Source of the DNA: Ricordea florida
Lineage: Eukaryota; Cnidaria; Anthozoa; Corallimorpharia; Ricordeidae
NCBI GenBank assembly: GCA_949710005.1
Contig: OX453274.1
Location: forward strand, 26,120,740-26,184,739
Length of the DNA: 64,000 bases
Reading direction: 5' to 3'
Shown one piece after another: positions 23,594-35,019 of this stretch (its first letter is position 1; every line of letters begins with the position of its first letter). Below the pieces are notes generated by a model. The model made no database searches. It was not told the DNA's origin and saw only the letters and a list, made by a program, of their open reading frames with translations. A program made the translations under genes and the position numbers.

Positions 23594-23598
<5 letters not shown>

Positions 23599-23686
<88 letters not shown>
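23599..23686. repeat. CT microsatellite, right of the LINE
   Basis: CT run directly after the ACTC tail, closing in CTCTCTTAA as on the left side. Confidence 0.9.
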
Positions 23687-23689
<3 letters not shown>

Positions 23690-24176
23690 GCGAGTGCCGA
23701 ATTGACGCTATTCTGCCCGATGTATTCCTGTGTAAAACCCGGTTGCAAGGGATGGGATACATGGCGTCAATTTGTTATTCCTTCGGTGCAAAATCCTCAG
23801 ACGTATTAAAGATACGACTTAATGTTAAGACGGTTCTTATGCAACATTTTACTGCTCAAATTAAAATCCTTCTGATAGGTACCGTAAAACAGCGGATGTA
23901 CGGAACCACCATAAAGGCTGAGCTCTGGGCTTCAGGGTTTTTGTGGGATAAAGTAAATGGTTTAAAGCAATGCAAGAGGAAATTTTTTAGGTACTAGTTT
24001 TCCGTTAAAACGGGAAAAACGTGCCGGTCCGTTCGGCGGTGAGATAAAGGTAGACAAAGAATCTACATCCTTTGAGTGTTAAAAAATCAACATATAGGCC
24101 AATACCCTTTTGAAAGTATCCTTCATTTTACTACATAACTAGATCTACAAACAATCCTCCTTGCCTACTGCTGCCG
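23690..24176. other. Intron, no recognised feature
   Basis: An 84-codon plus-strand frame (23743-23997) has no recognisable domain. Otherwise empty. Confidence 0.4.
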
Positions 24177-24535
24177 TATAAAGATAGCCTGCGTACAGGC
24201 TCCCAGCAAGGGCGGAAAAAAAATTCGGCAAGCGAAAGCGTGATTCCGTGAGCGAAGCGAGTGGGAGTCGGAGCGTGAATCCGCGAGCGAAGCGAGTGGG
24301 AAGCGGGGGAGCCTGTAGACAATGTTTTTGATACGCCATTCCGCCCCTTGGTGATTAGCTTGGTTAATTAAACCTGTCAGAATTGATGGTTTTTCTCGCG
24401 CTGATATATCGGCTTTTTATAGCATTCTACCGCACGAGGGTTTCGCGGAATGGGGAAATGCAAGGCGAACGGGAATTGAACGTATTTGCCGTTTCTGCAA
24501 AAAATTATTAAATCCGTCTGAAGGGAGAAGAGTGC

Positions 24536-24688
24536 GGTAAGATTTACGCACATGTCCCTACTTCATTATGCATTCTGTAACTATGGTATTTCGTCCTTCG
24601 AACACAAGAAATATTTGCACGTGCATTACACCAGACAAGACAGCTTCAGCTTGCATAATGAAGGAGGGACCTGTGCGGAAATCTTACC
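24536..24688. mobile_element. 153-bp MITE, copy 1
   Basis: Terminal inverted repeats GGTAAGATTTACGCACATGT at the left and GGTAAGATTTCCGCACAGGT read from the right. It is the same length and about 90% identical to the copy at 34216-34368. It is nested inside the RecQ-carrying transposon, interrupting the CRFCKK frame. Confidence 0.85.
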
Positions 24689-25509
24689 TGAATTTCCTTG
24701 CCTTTCTTGTGCCAGGAAAGGCGTTCGCGTGGTTTACTCTTGCACAGTAATAACAAGCCATTGCAATGAACCTTTGGAGCAGCTGATAGATTCACCCGAT
24801 CAATGTACAACACCAACTAGTAGTTCTAAACGACCTACAGGGGTTCGATCGATCACCGACTGGTGAAACCCCCTCAGCGAAACGCAATAAAGAAGGAAAC
24901 GCGATCGACTGTAACGATAACCTTGTTTCTATTCGAGTTAGATCTATATTGGATATCCCAAATCCAGGTAAGAATGACCGCAAGTCCTTAACTTTGGAAA
25001 ATGCTGCCCTGAATGACTCCTTTTTCTTTCCTTTCTGGATAGAAACTTGGCCCCTACCAAAAAAAAAATACCAAGTAAACTAAAAGCAAGAGGGCAGCAA
25101 GTGCATAGCAATCATTATCCATAAATGATGTGTTAAGCCAAATATGATTACTAATAAACAAAAACTTTGCTTAAGAAATCATGATCATGACTTGTACAGT
25201 GTAGCACTTGGCTTATATTCATCTTCTCAAACTGTTGGTTTCACCAACGTGTCTGACTGTTCGCGAATAAACAGTTTTTCCCTCGCATGATGAGTATGAA
25301 GTTTCCAACGTCCTGGATCAGTTCGCCGCGCCAATGCTTAAACTTATATGTCAGTTCGCCAAAGTCCAAAATACTTTTTGAAGTAAGGCTGAATGTATTT
25401 ACAAATTAACAGAGGAATAACATGTCACCTTTGCTGTTAGATGAACTGTGTGTTCATAAACCGACCGGCATTCAACACCAGTGCAAATTATGATCTACAA
25501 AATATCAGA

Positions 25510-26025
25510 ATAAATTCAGGTTACTTACCAAGCTGAAATAGAGTGCGCCTCATCGACAACGAAGCAAACAGTTTGCTTTCCGAGGAGACCTTCTTTCAGC
25601 TGTTTTAACCACTGTTTCGAAAATAACGTTTCCGGACTTCCATAGAGGAGATCCACATCGAATCCACCGGCGACCAGTTCTTTCTCTCCTTTTTCGTCTC
25701 CTAAGCCAATGGCAAACGCTCTTCAACCTGGTCTTTGATTATAGAAACTAAAGGCGTCACAACTAAGACACAAGCACGTTGTAGTTTCCACAAGTCTTTC
25801 AATAGAATAATAAAATTAAATTAAGAAATGACTCTTCCCGAAACCAATCGGTAGAATACCGAAAACATCGCGCTTCTGAGCCACAGTTTCCAGGCATAGC
25901 TTCTGCTCATGTTTCAGACGAGAGAGGTGATGAAAATGTTGCAAAGAATTGCTCAAAGCTGCCTCGAATTCAACGTCTGTAAACTTTACATTGCACGCAG
26001 AAGCCATCTTTGTCGGTCGCGGCAA
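25510..26025 (-). pseudogene. RecQ-family helicase fragment, decayed
   Basis: The minus-strand frame starts at ATG 26025 and reads LKHEQKLCLETVAQKRDVFG, then a Walker A-like ILPIGFGKS. A stop follows, then motif Ia-like VLVVTPLVSIIKDQVEERLP in another frame, then LLYGSPETLFSKQWLKQL and the Walker B/DEAH box CFVVDEAHSISAW with a GTAAGT donor after it (about 25510). Motif order matches RecQ helicases. Stops and frameshifts make it non-functional, and the motifs beyond DEAH are absent. Confidence 0.82.
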
Positions 26026-26554
26026 GAATTATGCAAATTTACAAGCAGTTGTCAACATCTGTCAAATCTTTATCTCAAAGCTTCTCAAAGCTGTCAACAG
26101 TCATCGATTCTACCAATCAGATCTTGATACCAGGAGCTGGTACCATGGAACGGCGGCATCAATGGAATGTCTACAGGCTCCCCTGTGCACTCCCTCGTCA
26201 CCAGATCGCTCTCGGCTCGTCCCGCTCGCCCTAAACTACACTCGAGCTAGCTCGCTCTAAAACCAACCGGGAGCCTGTTTGCAGGCTAGTATAAAGACCG
26301 CTTTTCCTCAATGGCACATGAAATAACGAACTTTGCACCTCTGTTAGAGTAACTCAAGGTGCATATACACGGTAGTTTTCTTGTTCAGAGGAAAATGACT
26401 GATAAAACTGAAAAACATCTTTTCCGCAATTGTTCGCTCATAGATTCAGAGATTTAATTCAATTCATCAGCAGCAACAATACTGGGGTTACTACTTTACC
26501 TCAAATATCAAAGTTAACCTTAAGCAAGGCAAGAAATACATGTAAATCACATAC

Positions 26555-26956
26555 CTACAACCAAGACTTCAATTTCATCCTCAAATATGTTCCCAGAAAA
26601 GGACTTTAAAACGCAAGCGTAAACTCCTTCCTCCTCTACAGTGACATTGAAGATGATGAGTGAGACCTGAGTAACTGCAGCATTGCGAGTGATGTTAAAA
26701 CGCTCTGGAAAGTTCTCAGTGCCATATATAACAACACGACCACTCTCAAAAATGTTACCAATCGTTTCTTTACCTTCGCCTGATTTTGTAAAGTCAAGAT
26801 TATTCATTGAACGCATTTCATCATTTAAAGCATATTCCCAATCTAGTGACACATCTGTAGATCCCTTCAACACTCGCTTTACAGTTCTCCGAGCGTTAGC
26901 GCCAGAACTCGCTGGAGTGTACTGTGGAGCTGGGTGGATCCATGTGATACTGCCAT
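26555..26956 (-). CDS. Ig-domain exon Ig1 of gene A (most 5' exon found)
   Basis: Gene A appears to be the ectodomain of an Ig-type receptor tyrosine kinase, a tandem neighbour of gene B on the same strand. This exon has acceptor TCGTTTCAG above 26956 and donor GTATGT below 26555. Phase is 1-1 and length 402 nt (134 codons), longer than its sisters. It reads GSITWIHPAPQYTPASSGAN, a V-type-like core with LDWEYALNDE, and EEGVYACVLKSFSGN near the end; only the second canonical Cys is obvious. Downstream come Ig2-Ig8. An ATG upstream at 27146 is in frame through the acceptor region, but its leader is not a convincing signal peptide, so the true first exon is unknown. Confidence 0.82.
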
Positions 26957-27984
26957 CTGAAACGAAAGAGGTTCTATAAATCAACCGACTGCCAAAACTG
27001 TACGTAGCACCAAGTAAGTTTACTTTTCGCGTAATTCTAGCAAACAAACGGAGGAATGTATAACACAAACAACCATATCGCTGCAGACAGAGGAATCGCT
27101 TCTCTAGAGCTGCTATTGTCGACATTAGAGATCTTAAGATACCCATATACCGTATCTGGGTACGGGTAATGTACCTGTACTCATTAAGTGTTATTTAGTG
27201 CTGAGATATCCGTAGAGCTAACGCGCGTCGACTGTTAACGATTGTTTACAAAATGGCGGCCGCCGCTGCAAGGAGTGCTTTTTTACTGAATCTTCTTTCT
27301 CATAAATATAATTTTACTGCAATGTTTTATAAAGTCTACAACCAAACGAAGTTGCTCTATTTAGAAAGAACGTAGTAGTATAGAGTGGAGTACCCATAGG
27401 TCCCCGACCACGCCCTCGATTGGAATTTTCAGGAATGTTGATTCACACGACCACGCCCTTGATTGGAATTTCAGGGATGTTAGGAATTCATATGTATCAA
27501 ATTTCCAATCACGAGAGCAAATGATTGGGAATGTTTTGTTTGCTCAATTACTTGATGTTATTTCTCAAATCTGGAGGTATCAAGTTTCCAATCGCGAAAT
27601 AATTGTAAATGGAAAAAGTTTGGTAGGTGGGGCTGATTTCTCCGGAGGTATCATAGGATTTTTTTTTACTGAGCGCTCCCAAGAATTTTACTGACCACTC
27701 TTATGATATTCTACCAACAGTTTTCCAGCAGCAACTATAACAGGTTCCTTTGATCGCTCAACAACTTCTTGATTTTTGTTGGTTTTCTTGATATTTTGTT
27801 GGGTTTCTGTTGAGCTTTTTGTTGCTTTTCTGCTCCACAACTTCTTCTGGTGGATGCGCTATAGATACCTTCAAGTCTGCTCAGCTGTTTTTTGAAGTAG
27901 TGTTGCTTTTCTGTTAAAGATTGGAAATGTTATTTGTTTCTTCCTTGATACTCATTTAAAACAAAGATTGCAACCATTTAAAAT
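26957..27984. other. Upstream of Ig1: no gene found, short direct repeats
   Basis: A roughly 50-bp motif (CCACGCCCTCGATTGGAATT) is repeated at about 27411 and 27453. T-rich low-complexity sequence runs from about 27700 to 27850. No signal-peptide exon or promoter for gene A could be identified. Confidence 0.4.
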
Positions 27985-28795
27985 AGCAACTATACAAGAA
28001 ACTCTTGATCCAAACCGAACTCCTCGGGAAACAATCGAATTGAAAGGGGAAGTATTATTAAATCGGATCTCGTTCACCCCTTCATCTGCTAATCCACGTG
28101 AAACATGATATATACACATTCCAAAATTAGCGGAAAATGTTGTGATTGTCCCAAGTAGTGTATACCTTCTCTTTGATTTAAATGTCTCAGGTCATAAAGA
28201 TAACACTCTGGTTAATAATGTAGGTAGAAATCTCGTCTCAGGGCTAAGAGTTCTTTTCGGCGGAGAAACGTTGCAAGACACCCAGGGATTTGATTTATTT
28301 CAAACCTATCATGATTTATACTTACCAAAGGAGGAACGTAGAAATAGGTTGAGACAAGGTATATCTTCTAAGAATATGCGGAAACTTCAAACGGATGCAG
28401 GAGATAAAGATACTTCAGATGCAAAGGAGGCTGGCCTCGCGGCAATTCATAACACCAGGTAGGCAATTCCTCTGGATCATCCTATTCTCAGAGATCATGG
28501 AGCTTTCTACCAAATGGCGCCACCACATCAGCTGGCATTTGAGATTACTCTGGCTCCTGTTTCTGATGTTGTTGTTTATTCAGACGTTGAAACAGCACCA
28601 AATTATACAATCACAAACATCGAGTTGGAGTATTCATGCATCTTAAGCGATTATTTAGCACGTGAAGCAATGACTTCTTATCAAGTGGAGAAAGGGCTCA
28701 TGTACGAAAACATTATCTTACACAAAACGTCCGCAATTTCCAGACCTAATGATGGTATAATTTATGAACATATAAATCTCCCCATAAGGTCGTAA
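27985..28795 (+). pseudogene. Polinton/adintovirus-like major capsid protein gene, N-terminal part, broken
   Basis: Plus-strand frames contain EVLLNRISFTPSSANPRE, VYLLFDLNVSGHKDN, NNVGRNLVSGLRVLFGGETL and LFQTYHDLYLPKEERRNRL, then in a second frame HQLAFEITLAPVSDVV, YTITNIELEYSCILS and YEHINLPIRS. I recognise these as the wording of a double-jelly-roll-type capsid protein carried by Polinton-like or virus-derived elements in cnidarian genomes. It is damaged by a TGA at about 28107, a frameshift and stop at about 28462, and an abrupt loss of similarity after 28795. Family identification is from memory of the motifs, so moderate. Confidence 0.65.
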
Positions 28796-28992
28796 GAGCT
28801 CAGTGGAATCGATTTGTTCAACGATGCTGATCTCGGCAAACCTGTAAACAAATATGCAGTATTCTGTTTGGCTCATTTTGAAGATAGCTGCTTTACTCGT
28901 ACCATTCAGCTTGAGGAAGGTATAAAAGGGAAGAGTCCTGTCCCAACACAGAGCATTTCTTTGGCATATCGCACGATCCGTTAGCAAAAAGA

Positions 28993-29813
28993 TGCTCATG
29001 GCCAGTAAAGAAAAAGGATGCGAAATTATAGCTTCTTGGATTAAAGGCACCCGAAAACATTTGTACTGGTGTGCAACGTCAACAAAGTCAGGTTTTGGTT
29101 CACTTATTGTGCTAAGTGGAGCTCGTTCTTACGACATGTAGCAAACAAGCATTCAGAGCACCCAAATCCTTTGTACTGTAACTGTAACCATGGAGAGCTA
29201 GACAAAAGGAAGTGGATCAAAATTGGTAAGAAGCCTTAATATTACAAAAAAAATCCAATCTATTGGAATGGGTGACTTAAGCCTGCCCTTGACATTGTAC
29301 GAGCACCAATAACTATTTGAAAAAAGCAATGGTTTTATTACTTAATAGCATCACTTGACCGTCCCTGACTTTCTCATTTTGTTACATTTACTCTCTTCAC
29401 TTATGGCCTGCCCGTAATTTAATTGTGAAAGGTTTTGTATAATAGGGCAACTGAGTCGGGGTTCTTTCTGCAGGTACTAAAGCACATACCATGTATATAT
29501 GTAAACCAAAAGAAACAAAACAATTCCATGTGACCAAAAAGACAATGCTTCCTGGTACCACGAGTAAAACCCTGAGTTGGATAAAAGCATGTTTAAGATA
29601 CATTGTTTCATTTAATTGTAGGTTATGTGGATCAAGTAAAAAGCTTACTTTTCAGTTTGTCAAGAGCTGAATTGAAGGTGACCTATTCAAGATATTCAGC
29701 TAAGGCTCCTCAGTCTCTGACCTCCCACTTTCCAAACAGAATACCCAAACCACCGGCAGTGAAAAATTATGAAAAAAGAAAGCAGAAGACGAGCATTCAG
29801 CTCTTCCAACCTG
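28993..29813 (+). pseudogene. Two-exon remnant of a transposon-associated protein of unknown function
   Basis: Exon 1 (about 28993-29225) reads MASKEKGCEIIASWIKGTRK and HLYWCATSTKSGFG, then after a frameshift AKWSSFLRHVANKHSEHPNP and CNCNHGELDKRKWIK, with donor GTAAG. The Cys/His pattern suggests metal binding. Exon 2 (29622-29813), with acceptor TTGTAG and donor GTAAAT, reads GYVDQVKSLLFSLSRAELKV and AKAPQSLTSHFPNRIPKPP. The same pairing of an HLYWC segment with a later GYVD segment occurs in a repeated, uncharacterised invertebrate family. The frameshift implies decay. Confidence 0.5.
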
Positions 29814-30347
29814 GTAAATAAATAATTTATTATTATCATGGATTTTCCATTTGAATTCAGAGCTGTTGTTGAGAAATCTAGAGGACAAGGCATGTTAAAA
29901 TAGGAAAATATTTTTTGCACATAATTTCCATGTCTAGAGGGAAGGAACAAACTGCCTTGCAGACTTATCAAGAAAGCCAGCCTGTCACATCTTCAGCCTT
30001 GAGGAAAAGAAACAAATACCTGTCGAACTTGCAGGCAGCCAATGCGTGGTCATTCCAGAACAAAATGCCAAGAATATAGGGAAGCATAATAAATTTTAGC
30101 TTTTCCTTAGTCTTTAAATACTACCACAGAGAAGTGTTGTTTTCAAATTTTTGTTTAATATCCTGGAACAAGTTAACATTTTATAGTGCATTTCACAGAC
30201 TAATTAGAAATTGTTACATTGGAACATCAAGGGCTAGAAAATAGCCAATGGTGCATAACACTTGTATTTTCTATTCTATTATTCCTCATTTACAATTTAA
30301 AAACGTATTGTATTGTGCATCTAACAAAGTTCAGCAAATAAATATTC
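29814..30347. other. No recognised feature
   Basis: AT-rich interval; short minus-strand open frames without domains. Confidence 0.4.
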
Positions 30348-31394
30348 TTATTCTATAGCCTGTGATGTTGCATATCCTCTTGTTTGGTGGGTTGGGTAAT
30401 TTTTCCTAACACTGCACATGATACATGCAAGCTGGCAGTGGTCTGCTGTTGTCCCATCTCCTGTGTAATGTCTAGCGTGACATATGCAGTCACACTGTGG
30501 AATGGTATGCGCGGAGGCAAGGCATGTTGGGACAGAGAATGGTAATAAAAAATGGCAGGTTGAGTTGACCATGTGCTATGGCTGCGTTTTCTTTTATTCA
30601 TTCCTAACACACCACACCATGTAACCACACAGCCACCTGATCAACCAACGATAGGCAACTGCTCTGACAAATCTATGAACAAGAAGGGATGACAGTTTTT
30701 AAAACTAATGTGGTAACTGGTCTTCCAATGTCGCCCGATGGCTTGAGGGGGAAAAGCTTGATTGGAAAGAGTTCATTTGTATAAGAACAGAGTACAACAC
30801 ATTCCACTAGTGGTATTGTGATATTTCGCAGTGACTAGCGGGTAATATTGACTGTTTGGCAAAATTAACTAAACCGGTCTCTTTTTTGGATTTTACTTTG
30901 TTTTCTTCATACAAAAGTCACTCGTTTTCAGCCACACCAGCAAATCGCCGATAGCTTCTTCCATCCTTGTCTCTCAGCAAAGGAGCCACTCTTAACAGAA
31001 CAGTTCTGTTTGTTAACGCTCCGTAATCCTCATTTTCTTTGATGCAGCTTGTATTATCGATAGAGCCATCAAAAAATCACTTGCCGATAGCATTTGTTAC
31101 TTCGTGGTAACAGCGGAATTCCAACGCATCGGCCTCGAGCATGTTTCCTCGTTGCAATGTTTACATTTGCACCTACAACAAGGTGAAGCATAGATTAATA
31201 CTGTAACAGCTAACAGATCTAAATCAGTGGAGACCTTTCAACAATTACTTACGTTCTCCATCGTTTGCAAGATGTTCATCTTGGTAGGGCTCAAGCTCTC
31301 CAGTCACTTTATTCATTTCTTCTCCCGACACATTTTGGCATCCAGAAGAGTCAGAGTTGACTGAATCATCCGAATCACACGAATCTTGGGACAT
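30348..31394 (-). pseudogene. Remnant of P2X7-intracellular-domain-like zinc-binding protein
   Basis: Exon 1 (31253-31394) starts at ATG 31394 with an acidic Ser-rich leader (MSQDSCDSDDSVNSDSSG) and ELEPYQDE, and ends at GTAAGT. Exon 2 (from 31172, acceptor TTGTTGTAG) gives CKCKHCNEET, then in a shifted frame ALEFRCYHEVTNAIGK, a TGA, FDGSIDNTSCIKENEDYGAL and VAPLLRDKDGRSYRR. A third piece near 30350-30425 reads SVRKNYPTHQTRGYATSQ. The order of acidic leader, Cys cluster, CI..H-like strand and RGY tail matches a transposon-associated family sharing the P2X7 intracellular fold. Frameshift and stop indicate a dead copy. Confidence 0.6.
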
Positions 31395-34215
31395 TTTTAT
31401 CGCTCGATGACCTCTGCGTCTCTATAGTTTTCTTGTAGGGTCAACAAAACTTCGAGGATCAACATAACATTGTGACGTCACTATCAAATTTGATGGTGGT
31501 TTTCTTGATCCCAGGCCCCGGGACAGATATAAAGGCAAATAGTAGGTATTTCGAAGAAATAAAATTCGAGGTTTCAGCCATTCCCAACACTTGTTTACTT
31601 TCAAATTGTTTTTTTTTTTTACGAAGATCAAGGTTGAAGAAACGCGGAAAGAAAATTTCGCGTCATATGCATTTTAAACAAATTAATCTCGTTGTAAACA
31701 AATTGCTAACGTCTCAGAGTTCACCACGTCTGTTTGAGATCGAATTGAAATCAAATTGGCACTTTGCCATTGTGGCACTGTTATTGATACAGATTCATCC
31801 AACTTACATTTGCGGTGATTATGTCTCAGTAAAACGTCGCAAAACCTAACCCATTTTTCCACCCAAAACAACGGCTTAGTTTACCGGGTAATATTGATTA
31901 CGTGACCGCAAAATAAAACAAAACTGGCGCTACCTGTTACCCCTTTTCCGATTTTGGGGTATCTTTAGATCATTAGTTGTCTAAGTGACCCAATACCTGT
32001 GATTTGAAGTAACGCTGCCAAGGTAAGGAGTAAGAAAGGCGTTAAAAGCTTGTTAGGAACCACGCATCCTTAATTTTTAGTTCAAATTGTGGAAAATTAT
32101 TCCCGCTTAGATGTAAAACAAGGATATAAATCTGAAAGACAAATAGAGCCCCATGCGGTCCAAGCTCTCTACGTGAAACTTGGCAGTTAAAAAAAACATG
32201 GCGCCTGATATTTATGAGCCATTGTATGGAAAAAAAATATAAAATAGTTTCTCAGTGAATTAAAACGAAATAAAGCCAATAATTTAACGTGTTTGTAGGG
32301 AGCTTTTGCCTTTTTTTAGTTTGATGTATTCGTTTGGTGGCCACGTTCGCTGCCTTTTCGTTGTTCCTAGCTGTATCAAACTAGAAATAGTGTTTACTTA
32401 AGTTACCCCCGCTTTTGAATACCTCCGTTCATGATGACGATGTGTATTCAATATATATACCGTCCATACGACTGTTGAAAATTTCATTTTGCAAAAATTT
32501 TATTGAAGTTAACATCCATGTAAGTAGTCAACATTTTACTCTGTAAATTTGACAATGAAATCTATTACAGTCATGCGGTAAATTGTGTTAATATTCTGTG
32601 TAACAGGAACGTATTGCATGTTAATAAATTTGTGAAATTTTCGGGACAAAAAATTATCACTAACAACCATTACAACAACAATAGCCAAACTTGCAACAAT
32701 GTTTTGCAAGAAAATATACTGATCTACGGTCTATTTATGCATAAACCAGGCAACATAAATTTATTACAGTCATGCAGTATTCTTTTTCGACTTTCTTTCT
32801 AACAACAACGTTTTGTATAGTTACGAGACAACAAATATATCAATAGATAAGCCTGTTGTAAAAAATGTAAAGAAAGTTGAAATCATACAATTCCAAGTGG
32901 AAAAGTAAAGTCACAATGTATTGCACTAATGAATGTCCAAAAAACGTTATTGAATGTGTGAATTTGCACAAAGACGCTAATGAAAGCTCGAAAACGCTAA
33001 TGAACCTGCACAAACATATTCATGATTGTCACGATTGTCAAATTCTATGCTAAATGAACGTTCCATCGCACTCTTGAAACTCTGTTCGGATTATTGTATG
33101 CCTGTCCGCTCCCGAATGACAATGCCTTTTCGATTAAATGAATATCCCTTAGAGGTTAATGAACAGTAAAAGGTGTAACAGCCCTTGTGTTACCAAGGAT
33201 AGCCAAACAAACTGTGCTATATCAGTCAGCAGAAAATAGGCTAACAAAATGTGTTTTTGCGATATTCCGATTGGTTCCTGAGAAAATTCATTGTAAATTT
33301 TACCTATAGAAAATTTTACCTTGCGTGTCACGCGCTTGCGCGCCGCAGTAAAAGCCTTACATACTTTGGAGAGTTATGGTGTAACAACCATTTTGGCCAA
33401 TTTTCATCAATATCCGGTGAATCTAGCTTGAGATTGATTCATTTGAATGAAGGGAATACACGCAAAAATAAATCCCGAGATTTTGGCCTCTAAAGATTCT
33501 CACAGCTTTCACGTCTCATCAAAATTGCTGTCAACGCGGTCATACGGCCGACCAATAGCGGACAAAACAGTAATGCCCTGAAGATGCTACTTGGCTAACA
33601 CATCATTCATTCGCGGGAATTGATTTCACCTGAAGCTGCAAGAGTGGTGCACTTCTATTTACCACATATGAATTTTCACCCATTCCCGAGCCCACACAGT
33701 CTCTTAATTACCTCGATTTGAATTTCTTCATTCCCACAGAATCGGCAAGACGCCATATGGTTTACTGTTCGGGACTTATCTCACCTCGATCGACCACAGT
33801 GAAAGTGTTCGTCGTCCGAATTGCAGTCAAATTGAGACATCTCATAGAAATCTTCTGCTGCATTTCTGACGCGGGCAGATCGAACCAAGAGCCTTTGTAA
33901 CTAGCAGCAAGGAGAAGCATTTTATCCCCGTGGAAAGTTTGTTTATCTGGTTTAGATTTCTTTGGACCGGGCTTCTTCTTTTGTCCCCAAGGTGACATTT
34001 CCGTTTTAGAACGTTTTATGATCTTAAACATTGACAACATTTTCCTCGTGAAAGACTTTCCAACTCGCTTCGCTTGATGAAGGGAACAAAGACGGTAATG
34101 CGAGATCCCAGAGAAGGCCAGGGCGCCAAAACTGTCACAAGACCGCTGTCGGTTGAGGATTATAACACCTACAGCTATTCATTAACTTTGGTCACGCAAT
34201 TTTAATAGTTTTCTC
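31395..34215. other. Long interval without recognised genes
   Basis: The only longer frame is minus-strand 33762-34040 (92 codons; basic start with KKKPGPKKSKPD, then GSWFDLPASEMQQKIS), which I do not recognise. The remainder is AT-rich and featureless to me. Confidence 0.4.
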
Positions 34216-34368
34216 GGTAAGATTTCCGCACAGGTCCCTACTTCATTATGCATTCTGTAACTATACTATTTCGTTCTTTGAACACAAGAAATATTTGCAC
34301 GTGCATTACACCAGACAAGACAGCTTCAGTATGCACAATGAGGTAGGGACCTTTGCGGAAATCTTACC
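34216..34368. mobile_element. 153-bp MITE, copy 2
   Basis: Ends GGTAAGATTTCCGCACAGGT (left) and GGTAAGATTTCCGCAAAGGT (read from the right). Same length and order of internal blocks as copy 1 (ATTATGCATTCTGTAACTAT, AAATATTTGCACGTGCATTA). Confidence 0.87.
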
Positions 34369-35019
34369 GAACTTTCTACCGCACAGCAAACAGTAGCCAG
34401 TAGCATGAACATGATACGGCTTTTGACTGCGCTTGCACTAAGGCAGCATTATTTTCAGATTGTGTCGTATTGAATACCAGCTTGTGTTTTTATAATGTTT
34501 GTATCGCGATACAAACTTATTTCGATTATGACACTACATTACCGCTTAATAATGACGGATAGTGAGATATTACATTTCCGTAATGGAGTACTCATTAGAT
34601 AAACATCGTTTCTTTCACCTTTTAAATCGTGTAACCGTTGTCATCCGCCGAAAAGACGCGTACGACCTCATGGTAAATTATACCAGTAACAAATGTGGTA
34701 AAATACATTGTATAATAGTCTCGATCAGCAGTCACTGTTTGGAATGGAAGTTCGAGACCGAGTGACAAGCGGAAATGGAACATTATTTTATAGAAACCAA
34801 CCTGAGAACTGGAACAGAAGAAAGCAGAGAAAGTTAAAAACCAGCGCCATGTACGTTGCACGATTTTTTCACCAGTTATTATGTCAGCTGTGGTCATGGG
34901 TTTCGTTTCAGGAGCAGCAATTTCAAAACATTGCTGAACGAATCGAACACAGACGCTGACAATGCACAAACTTGACCTAGCAGAAACCACAAACATGCAA
35001 ATTTGTAGCATAATCTCTA
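34369..35019. other. No recognised feature
   Basis: Contains overlapping open frames on both strands (34562-35011) without domains. Confidence 0.4.

Larger units (their letters stand above)
20430..23598 (+). mobile_element. 5'-truncated LINE inserted in a CT microsatellite
   Basis: The element starts in the tail of an upstream ORF (GGLHLNKKGHDFLIKN at about 20435, like the C-terminus of the hydrolase-type ORF1 of CR1-like LINEs), carries ORF2, and ends with a 3' UTR and an ACTC repeat tail (from about 23,562). Both sides carry a CT run closing in CTCTCTTAA (to 20429 and to 23689), consistent with a target duplication made of the microsatellite plus TTAA. It lies in the Ig2-Ig1 intron of gene A. 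Confidence 0.85.
24185..26289. mobile_element. TIR transposon with RecQ-like cargo and 8-bp target duplication
   Basis: The element is flanked by identical TATAAAGA (24177-24184 and 26290-26297). Its left end TAGCCTGCGTACAGGCTCCC is matched inverted at the right end (CTAGCCTGCAAACAGGCTCC read from 26289). Each end contains its own AGCCTG...CAGGCT mini-palindrome. About 130 bp inside each end lies a second GGGGAGCCTGTAGACA motif, with GAGCGA-rich repeats between. The interior holds a decayed RecQ-type helicase on the minus strand, a plus-strand zinc-knuckle-like frame (ICRFCKKLLNPSEG near 24490) and a nested MITE. 8-bp duplications occur in hAT and P superfamilies; no transposase is left to decide. 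Confidence 0.85.

Noticed and set aside
26957..27146. ATG at 27146 as the start of gene A
   Set aside because: It is open into Ig1, but it crosses a good acceptor at 26957 and the leader lacks a clear hydrophobic signal sequence. It is more likely intron read-through.
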